A stretch of 26,699 nucleotides of DNA from Moduliflexus sp964602655 (lineage in GTDB: Bacteria; Moduliflexota; Moduliflexia; Moduliflexales; Moduliflexaceae), in the NCBI GenBank assembly GCA_964602655.1, contig CAZRSF010000085.1, positions 1 to 26,699 on the forward strand. The letters are read 5' to 3'. The position numbers and the translations under genes were made by a program. This document shows positions 22,701 through 26,699 of this stretch, one piece after another (position 1 is the first letter of the stretch; each line of letters opens with the position of its first letter). The notes under the pieces are model-generated. The model worked only from the letters and a program-made list of their open reading frames with translations. It did not search any database and was not told the origin of the DNA.

Positions 22701-22850
22701 TTATTATCCCCTGAACAAAAACGCCTGCCCGCTCCCCTGACAGCGGCGTTAGAAGATGCGATCCGATCCTGGGATGCCGGTGACGAAGAGATCGCCCACA
22801 ACCTGCTCAGACGAGCCATGTCGCTGGCGCAGGAAATACGGCATTTTTAG
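19704..22850 (+). CDS. BTAD/SARP-like transcriptional regulator with NB-ARC ATPase and TPR domains
   Basis: This 1048-residue STAND-type regulator has an OmpR-like winged helix at about 1-95 (LKLTLFGAPQVELNGQ; LFWPEFSSERAFANLRGALQ-like helices), a BTAD domain at about 100-250 (VDVHEFQRLL, YQDDFLRGF, WVEVCPWEEDAHREMMRVYA), a linker, and FIGREAEVATVTALL opening an NB-ARC module. Walker A GPGGSGKT is at about 312-319, Walker B LLFVLDNFEQL at about 382-392, and GLPLAIELAAARARLL at about 493-508. TPR helices fill 680-1040. Known relatives (AfsR, MalT-like) bind DNA and oligomerise on ATP and effector binding. The sensor stretch reads TTSGTVLRL where family members usually have TSR, so a key arginine is glycine here. 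GGAG lies 9 nt upstream of the ATG. A likely target is the divergent kinase gene, an inference. Confidence 0.92.
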   Translation: MSSLKLTLFGAPQVELNGQRMALKTRKAFALLAYLAVSRQPQSRETLATLFWPEFSSERAFANLRGALQALTQAFGDDWFAICRRDIAIKPSSDLFVDVHEFQRLLNHTNNHHAPTISVEERLPSLQAAAELYQDDFLRGFTLPDCLAFDEWQAAHTGQFREQIAETLRQLIGHYTEQRDMAAAIQYAQRWVEVCPWEEDAHREMMRVYAADHQRSAALQQYQECAHILREEFETEPEPETQELYRAILNNHRQPDGAPQNGNHVPTATSAPVSPPHNLPAQTTTFIGREAEVATVTALLSQEHVRLVTLTGPGGSGKTRLGLQAAERLLNHFADGVFFISFAPITNPDLVAPTMAQTLGLRISGNAPPIEALIAYLRPKRLLFVLDNFEQLIEAAPALSDLLAAAPGIKILTTSGTVLRLSGEYDYLVPPMRLPDPANLPSFEGLTRFEAIRLFAERAQAVAMNFKLTEDNAPMVAQICVRLDGLPLAIELAAARARLLPPKAMLAHLDYPLRFLSWGVRDRPIRQQTLRNTLAWSYHLLSAEEQTVFRRLAVFVGGWTLEAAEAVCQSDSDVDVFDGLQALTDHHLVAQTEINGEPRFTMLETIREYALERLAQYDDGDLIRKQHAQFFVAFAQEANTHLNRLPIEEHVRWKARLTQEIGNLRVAFAWATANVEESRQSAIHMYEPLADIFALTGQHEEARTIYQNTLQGTSEHDLIWRARLHRKIGKTWEIQGHYAEASRAYESAETVLEQPSATVEPSRWQEWIEVQVDRIWLLYWQNKQPEMIELARKAQPMVEQYGTPTQRVRYFDSLTLIELKRERYLISEQAISYALTAVSASKESENLSVINMSYFQLGFSYLWAENDKLDLVKEPLEIGLRLAEQIGDVVMQARCLTYLTVLYRKYAQKDQVNVYSHRSLNIAKIAQMPEYVGAAKANLTWLAWSEQRFSEAETDGKAALEIWRQLSFVYPFHWMALFPLIGVTLADDRVPEAVAYIRALLSPEQKRLPAPLTAALEDAIRSWDAGDEEIAHNLLRRAMSLAQEIRHF

Positions 22851-22912
22851 GTTGATGCACAATGCAGAAACTCTCTCACCCATGTTCAATTATGATAACT
22901 GATAAGGAGTAA

Positions 22913-22936
22913 ATGTCTTCTATATGGAATTGTTAG
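22913..22936 (+). other. Possible 7-codon leader ORF overlapping the Nudix start
   Basis: AAGGAG (22904-22909) is well spaced for the ATG at 22913, which encodes MSSIWNC and stops at 22936, 12 bp into the Nudix gene. The Nudix ATG at 22924 is 14 nt from the same site, longer than ideal. Translation of the Nudix gene may depend on re-initiation. Confidence 0.3.
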
Positions 22937-23421
22937 CAGAAATCAAAGAGCCTGATTTGATCATTGCGGAGAGAAGGGAATTCCGCGAGGCGGCGCGAGC
23001 CGTCTTATTCGACGAGCGCGGCCTGATTCCGTTGCTCTACGTGTCGAAATACCGCTATCATAAACTGCCGGGCGGCGGTATCGAGCCGGGAGAAGACCGC
23101 GTGGAGGCATTGATCCGGGAAGCGCACGAAGAAGTTGGCAGCGAGGTTGAAATTACCGGCGAGATCGGCAAAATTATCGAATACCGCGCTGCAGATTTTC
23201 AGCAGACCTCGTATTGTTTTGTCGGAAACATTGTGTCGAAAGGCGCTCCAGCGTTTACCGAACGAGAAATCGCTCATGGCTTTCGGCCTGTCTGGATGTC
23301 GCTGGACGACGCGCTTATCGCTGTAGAAAACGATAAGGCGCTCAACCGTGAGGGCTGGTTTATCCGCCAGCGAGATCGCCTGTTTTTAAATGCATGTAAA
23401 CATAACAGGCATTCCCTTTGA
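22924..23421 (+). CDS. Nudix hydrolase
   Basis: This 165-residue protein has a full Nudix box, G51-x5-E57-x7-R65-E66-A-H-E69-E70-V-G72, inside LPGGGIEPGEDRVEALIREA and HEEVG. An 'RREFREAARAVLFDERGLIPLLYV' strand pair precedes it. Nudix enzymes cleave nucleoside diphosphates linked to another group, such as oxidised nucleotides, sugar nucleotides or ADP-ribose. No substrate-specific motif is evident. The position after the box usually hydrophobic is S73, a mild departure. ATG at 22924 is the only sensible start, but its Shine-Dalgarno is 14 nt away. The gene follows the BTAD regulator by 73 bp and may be read through from it. A strong hairpin repeat lies beyond its stop. Confidence 0.92.
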   Translation: MELLAEIKEPDLIIAERREFREAARAVLFDERGLIPLLYVSKYRYHKLPGGGIEPGEDRVEALIREAHEEVGSEVEITGEIGKIIEYRAADFQQTSYCFVGNIVSKGAPAFTEREIAHGFRPVWMSLDDALIAVENDKALNREGWFIRQRDRLFLNACKHNRHSL

Positions 23422-23504
23422 CATCAATGATTCAGATTCACAATCTGACGCCGTGTTTCATCTCTCGGAAGGAACAGCCTATCGCGACGCGGGTGTGTAC
23501 CGAT

Positions 23505-23533
23505 CCCTGCCAGGGTTTCGACCCCTGGCAGGG
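23505..23533. repeat. 11-bp perfect hairpin between convergent genes
   Basis: CCCTGCCAGGG (23505-23515) and CCCTGGCAGGG (23523-23533) enclose TTTCGAC. A related partial unit, AGCCCTGTCAGGGTTT, occurs at 26250-26265, so this is probably another small repeat family. It lies between the converging Nudix and zinc-ribbon genes and may act as a shared stop signal, though no T-run follows. Confidence 0.65.
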
Positions 23534-23554
23534 CTGTGGCAGCATTGTCGTCGC

Positions 23555-24667
23555 TCATCCGCCGTTTCCGAACAGCAGAAACAGCCCGACCACAATTCCG
23601 ATCCCGACAAGAATCGCGAACGTAATTTTGATCCAACTCCAGGGGCGTTCACCCTGCACTTCGCCGGTGCGCGCGTTGACCAGGAATCGGAAAATTTTAT
23701 TATTGTAGCGATACGCGCTGATCCAGAGCGGCAGCAGGATATGTTTGAACGTAATGCCGGAATAGGCGCTGTCGGCGCGTCCGATCCGCTGTTCGTCGCC
23801 GCCGATGTCCTGCCGAATCGTTTGCTCGATTGTCGTCGCCATGATTTTTTTGGCATGTTCGAAGCCCTGCTCTAAGCTGACCGAATAGCTTTCCGCACGA
23901 AACCCGCTTAAAAATTGATCGTCATACGGCGCGAGCGCCCCCAAATCCCAGGGTTCCAGCGCCTGCACATACGGGCGAGGCAGGGAATCGCTCGCCGGAA
24001 CGACGACATCGTCGAACGTGTTGCGGACATGGCCTCTGGCCGGATGCCACCGGGTTTTCTGTACCCGAACGTTCTCTGTCACCTGCTTGCCGTCGCGTGT
24101 GACCGTGCGCGTTTCCGTGACGTAATAATGTTCGCCGCGTTCGCCCGTATAGTCCGTTTCAGCAAGGGCGTCATACGTCCAATGCGGCAGATACGCGCCT
24201 TTGATGCCTTCGGCAAGCTGCGCCGTCTTTTTCAAGCGGCTGGGCGCGAACCACAAACCGCCCACCCACTTTCGGAATTTCTCCTGCGCTTCCTTGAGCG
24301 TCACTTTGAACGGCAGCAGCGCCGAGGGTCTGATTTGTTTCGTCGTCGCGGTCGTGATGACAATGCTGGTGCCGCAGAACGGGCATTCGGTGGCGGCAGT
24401 ATTCGGCGGAAGCGTCGTTTCCGCGCCGCATGCCTGACATTTCACCGTGCTGACTTCCTGCATCTCGCCTTCCGGGGCGGCGTTGCGCAGGTAGTCTTCG
24501 TACTCTAATTCCCGGATGTGCGCCTGGTCGTCGTCCATCAGGCTGCGCGAGGCTGCCGGGATGTCATTTTCACTGCCGCAATACGGGCATTTGAGGGCAT
24601 TCGTGCCCGGCGCAAATTTCAAATCCGCGCCGCATTGCTGACATGGAAATTGCGTTTTTTTCGACAT
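23555..24667 (-). CDS. Double zinc-ribbon membrane protein of unknown function
   Basis: This encodes 370 residues. Two TFIIB/rubredoxin-type zinc ribbons have cysteines at 9/12/27/30 and 77/80/95/98, both with the CPYCG/CPFCG knuckle. A domain at about 110-335 contains LPFKVTLKEAQEKFRKWVGG, KGAYLPHWTYDALAETDYTG, a charged GERGEHYYVTETRTVTRDGK loop and HILLPLWISAYRYNNKIFRF. One C-terminal membrane helix lies at about 345-365. Databases often label it as a 'primosomal protein N-like' zinc ribbon protein, a name with no support here. I prefer ATG at 24667 over a TTG six bases upstream. It follows an SPFH-domain gene by 75 bp on the same strand, a pairing seen elsewhere; a membrane-domain or stress role is plausible but not proved. 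Confidence 0.85.
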   Translation of the reverse strand: MSKKTQFPCQQCGADLKFAPGTNALKCPYCGSENDIPAASRSLMDDDQAHIRELEYEDYLRNAAPEGEMQEVSTVKCQACGAETTLPPNTAATECPFCGTSIVITTATTKQIRPSALLPFKVTLKEAQEKFRKWVGGLWFAPSRLKKTAQLAEGIKGAYLPHWTYDALAETDYTGERGEHYYVTETRTVTRDGKQVTENVRVQKTRWHPARGHVRNTFDDVVVPASDSLPRPYVQALEPWDLGALAPYDDQFLSGFRAESYSVSLEQGFEHAKKIMATTIEQTIRQDIGGDEQRIGRADSAYSGITFKHILLPLWISAYRYNNKIFRFLVNARTGEVQGERPWSWIKITFAILVGIGIVVGLFLLFGNGG

Positions 24668-24692
24668 GCTCAATCTCTCTCTTTCGAATTGC

Positions 24693-24727
24693 CGCGTCAG
24701 GCGCAGACAGCGCCCGCGCCTGACGCG
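24693..24727. promoter_or_regulatory. 12-bp perfect hairpin between SPFH and zinc-ribbon genes
   Basis: CGCGTCAGGCGC (24693-24704) and its complement (24716-24727) enclose an 11-nt loop in the 75-bp gap. Without a following T-run it is more likely an RNA-processing or stability element, lowering or adjusting zinc-ribbon expression, than a terminator. Confidence 0.5.
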
Positions 24728-24742
24728 AAAGCCGCAAGTGGA

Positions 24743-25852
24743 TTATTTCGGCGGCAGCGGCGGCGGCGTGGAACCAAACAAGCCGGCTAATTCAGGCACC
24801 TGCCCGGCGGGCGTCCAACTCGCCATGCCGTCTTTCCAGACCAATGTCTCGCGCGTCAACTTCCCGCTCTGAACGTGCGGCTTCATGGCTGTCAGATCGA
24901 AGGGGCCGGCGGACTGTCCGTCCAGCGCGACATGGTAGGCAACGCTCTGAGGCAGCGGCGGCGGCGTGGGAGCGCCAGCTTGCGGCTGATTCTGCTGATT
25001 CATAGCGCGTCCCATCTGGTTTGCCATCGCAAAGCCCATCCCCATGCCGATCCCGGCAGATGCGTCTCCGCCAGGATTCTTGGCGGCGGCTTCCATCGCT
25101 TCCGCGGCCTGGAATTGGGTGTAGGCCGACAAATTGCCGATCACGCCCATGCTTGTGCGTTTATCCATCGCGGCTTCTACTTCCGGCGGCAGCGAGATAT
25201 TTTCGACCATCAGATTGATGAGTTCCAGGCCGAAATCCACCATTTCCAACCGCATTTTTTGGGCAATCAAGTCGCCTAATTCAGTATAATTGGCGGCCAT
25301 GTCCAGCACCGGAATTTTCATTTCGCCCAAAATTTCGGAGAACCGCGACACAATCATATTCCGCAGTTGTTCGCTGATGTCCTCGGTGCTGAAATCGGGA
25401 TTCGTGCCGACAAGCTGCCGTAACAGGGTGGAGGGATCGGACACGCGAAGGCCGTATGTGCCGAAGGCGCGGACGCGCACGACGCCGAATTCCGCATCGC
25501 GCAGCATCAGAGGGTTTTTCAAGCCCCATTTCAAATTCATGAACCGGCGCGTATTGACAAAATAGACTTCGGCTTTGAAGGGGCTGTTAAATCCGTATTT
25601 CCAGCCTTTCAGCGTGCCTAAAATCGGCAGGTTCTTCGTTTCCAGCGTGTATGTGCTGGGCACGTCGAAAATATCGGCGATCTGTCCTTCGTTGACGAAA
25701 ATCGCCACCTGGCTCTCGCGCACGATCAATTTCGCGCCGTTTTTGATTTCATTTCCCTGCCGTTCGAAGCGAAAGACGATGGTGTCCTGCGTCGAATCCA
25801 ACCACTCGATAATATCAATCAACTGCCCTGCAATTTTATCCCATAGCGACAT
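24743..25852 (-). CDS. SPFH-domain protein with C-terminal GYF_2 domain (YdjI-like)
   Basis: This 369-residue protein opens WDKIAGQLIDIIEWLDSTQD and IVRESQVAIFVNEGQI, typical of the 'virion core protein/YdjI-like' SPFH (band 7) family. An SPFH core follows to about residue 240, with DISEQLRNMIVSRFSEILGE and LEMVDFGLELINLMVENISL, then an alanine/glycine/methionine-rich linker, a PTPPPLPQ proline turn, and a GYF_2 domain (YHVALDGQSAGPFDLTAM, then LVWKDGMASWTPAG; about 308-355). It ends with another proline run, TPPPLPPK. GYF_2 domains bind proline-rich peptides, so the two PPPLP segments could be self or partner ligands. SPFH proteins organise membrane microdomains. AAGGAG lies 8 nt upstream of ATG at 25852. 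It is first gene of a pair with the zinc-ribbon membrane protein. Confidence 0.9.
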   Translation of the reverse strand: MSLWDKIAGQLIDIIEWLDSTQDTIVFRFERQGNEIKNGAKLIVRESQVAIFVNEGQIADIFDVPSTYTLETKNLPILGTLKGWKYGFNSPFKAEVYFVNTRRFMNLKWGLKNPLMLRDAEFGVVRVRAFGTYGLRVSDPSTLLRQLVGTNPDFSTEDISEQLRNMIVSRFSEILGEMKIPVLDMAANYTELGDLIAQKMRLEMVDFGLELINLMVENISLPPEVEAAMDKRTSMGVIGNLSAYTQFQAAEAMEAAAKNPGGDASAGIGMGMGFAMANQMGRAMNQQNQPQAGAPTPPPLPQSVAYHVALDGQSAGPFDLTAMKPHVQSGKLTRETLVWKDGMASWTPAGQVPELAGLFGSTPPPLPPK

Positions 25853-26028
25853 AGGTCACTCTCCTTATGACGGTTTCATATTGTTTCGCGACTCTCCGCG
25901 AGCCGCTCATGACTTCACATTCTTCATGGCAGGCGAAATTTGTCAACAGAAAATAACGGAAGACGTTCATGGCGCCCATACGCCGTCAATCGTCCGCATC
26001 AGGCGGTCGGCGTATCGGTCGTTTCAGG
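25853..26028. other. Intergenic region between ywbE-like and SPFH genes
   Basis: A nested hairpin (8-bp outer arms 25978-25985 and 26008-26015, with an inner CCGC/GCGG pair) lies just beyond the YwbE-family stop on the minus strand. It has no T-run. The remainder contains the SPFH ribosome-binding site and nothing else I recognise. Confidence 0.4.
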
Positions 26029-26223
26029 TTACGATTCGATAACTTTCACGCGCCCCACGATGCCGCTTTCCAAGCGTACTTTGATGCCGCGCGAATGGAA
26101 GGGCGCGCTGGTAAGAATATCTTTGACAATGCCTTCGGTCAGTTTGCCGGTGCGCTGGTCTTGTTTCTGGATGACCTGGACTTTCAAGCCGGGTCGAATG
26201 TTGCTGCGTTGCGTTCCATCCAT
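26029..26223 (-). CDS. ywbE: YwbE-family protein
   Basis: This 64-residue protein matches the YwbE family (DUF2196) over its full length: DGTQRSNIRPGLKVQVIQKQ, then DQRTGKLTEGIVKDILT and HSRGIKVRLESGIVGRVK. The pattern R-NI-PG--V-IV-K-DQRTGKLTEGIV--ILT-S--H-HGIKV-L--G-VGRV is highly conserved. The fold is a small KOW-like beta barrel and its function is unknown; binding RNA or ribosomes has been suggested by the fold only. GAGG lies about 10 nt upstream of ATG at 26223. It stands alone between groEL and the SPFH gene. Confidence 0.93.
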   Translation of the reverse strand: MDGTQRSNIRPGLKVQVIQKQDQRTGKLTEGIVKDILTSAPFHSRGIKVRLESGIVGRVKVIES

Positions 26224-26427
26224 AAAATTGCATCCTCTTTTTTTGGGCAGCCCTGTCAGGGTTTATAATAGAAGCGATTGAGACGTGCTTTTTAACCCAA
26301 TGACAGACGAATACGGATGTTGTAAAGAGAATTTTGACGGAGGCGCGCAATTATGCGGAAATGATTATGGATAGGGGTATTGGCGATTGGCAATACGGGA
26401 TTGCGTTTCAGAATCGGGAGAAATAAC
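26224..26427. other. Non-coding gap between groEL terminator and ywbE
   Basis: It contains the half repeat AGCCCTGTCAGGGTTT at 26250-26265 and presumably the ywbE promoter. An overlapping frame on the minus strand shows no homology. Nothing else is recognised. Confidence 0.4.
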
Positions 26428-26458
26428 AAAAAAAGAGACGGGTCGGCGACCCGTCTCT
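26428..26458 (-). terminator. Rho-independent terminator of groEL
   Basis: On the minus strand AGAGACGGGTCG pairs exactly over 12 bp (26458-26447 with 26445-26434) across a single base and is followed directly by seven T residues. It lies 15 bp beyond the groEL stop. The same AGAGACGGGTCG palindrome type is common as a dispersed repeat, so a repeat may have been taken over as terminator. Confidence 0.85.
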
Positions 26459-26472
26459 ACGGTTGCTGCGGA

Positions 26473-26699
26473 TTAATACTCCGGCATTTGCGGAGCCGCA
26501 GCTTTTTCCTTTTCAGGAAGATCGGTGATCAACGCTTCGGTCGTCAGCATCACGCCCGCAATACTCGCGGCATTCTGCAACGCCGTGCGCGTTACTTTCG
26601 TCGGGTCAATAATCCCGGCTTTCAGCATGTCGCAGTAGGTTTCCGACGCGGCGTCAAAGCCTTCGTGCGCCGGCAGCGATTTCACCTTCTGCACCACGA
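26473..26699 (-). CDS. groEL: Chaperonin GroEL, C-terminal 75 residues (5' part beyond window)
   Basis: The partial frame reads VVQKVKSLPAHEGFDAASET and YCDMLKAGIIDPTKVTRTAL, then QNAASIAGVMLTTEALITDL and PEKEKAAAPQMPEY. This is the GroEL equatorial-domain end: G(F/Y)(D/N)A, (M)(L/I)---GIIDP-KVTR-ALQNAASIAG--LTTEA-(I/V)-(D/E). GroEL folds newly made proteins in the cytoplasm together with GroES. The C-terminal tail ends MPEY and lacks the flexible GGM repeats of the Escherichia coli protein, as in several phyla where it ends in acidic or aromatic residues. A strong terminator follows. Any groES would be upstream, outside the window. Confidence 0.97.
   Translation of the reverse strand, partial: VVQKVKSLPAHEGFDAASETYCDMLKAGIIDPTKVTRTALQNAASIAGVMLTTEALITDLPEKEKAAAPQMPEY

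Overview
The window looks like a chromosomal segment of an uncultured Gram-negative-type bacterium of moderate GC, built around a cell-surface polysaccharide locus. The mixture of Uma2 nucleases, AlbA-type ATPases, a very large BTAD/NB-ARC regulator and dense small palindromic repeats resembles candidate-phylum filamentous bacteria such as KSB3/Modulibacteria. That placement is inference only; no rRNA or reliable marker is present apart from a GroEL tail.

Bases 1-5855 are a leftward polysaccharide operon: Wzx-like flippase, Wzy-like polymerase, two GT4 glycosyltransferases and a phosphoglycosyl transferase cut by the window edge. The last three are linked by stop/start overlaps. Bases 5852-8989 are an accessory island on the same strand: Uma2 nuclease, AlbA_2/HATPase protein, a small tryptophan-rich protein and an AbiEii-type nucleotidyltransferase, followed by the decayed end of what looks like a second, similar module. 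Bases 9030-9314 hold a half MITE, a palindrome and the start region of the rightward genes.

Bases 9315-11940 (+) carry an O-antigen-ligase-like membrane protein and a membrane-anchored repeat protein. They converge on a leftward pair: a Wzc/BY-kinase (15069-12784) and a secreted protein with two tandem FecR-like domains. Bases 15193-15524 are a nest of REP-like hairpins around a complete MITE. Leftward GT39 and PAP2 phosphatase genes follow. Together these genes could assemble, flip, polymerise, regulate, export and recycle an undecaprenyl-linked polysaccharide.

Bases 18023-18702 contain no intact gene but hold what I consider the best find: a GEMM-I type (c-di-GMP-I) riboswitch on the minus strand at 18580-18502. 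It carries an A where the ligand-contacting G20 is expected and lies upstream of a decayed gene that still has a perfect Shine-Dalgarno. Further right are a cytidylate-kinase-like gene diverging from a 1048-aa BTAD/NB-ARC/TPR regulator, a Nudix hydrolase, a leftward zinc-ribbon plus SPFH-GYF gene pair, a YwbE-family gene, and the 3' end of groEL with a clear terminator. I saw no tRNA, rRNA, CRISPR array or transposase.
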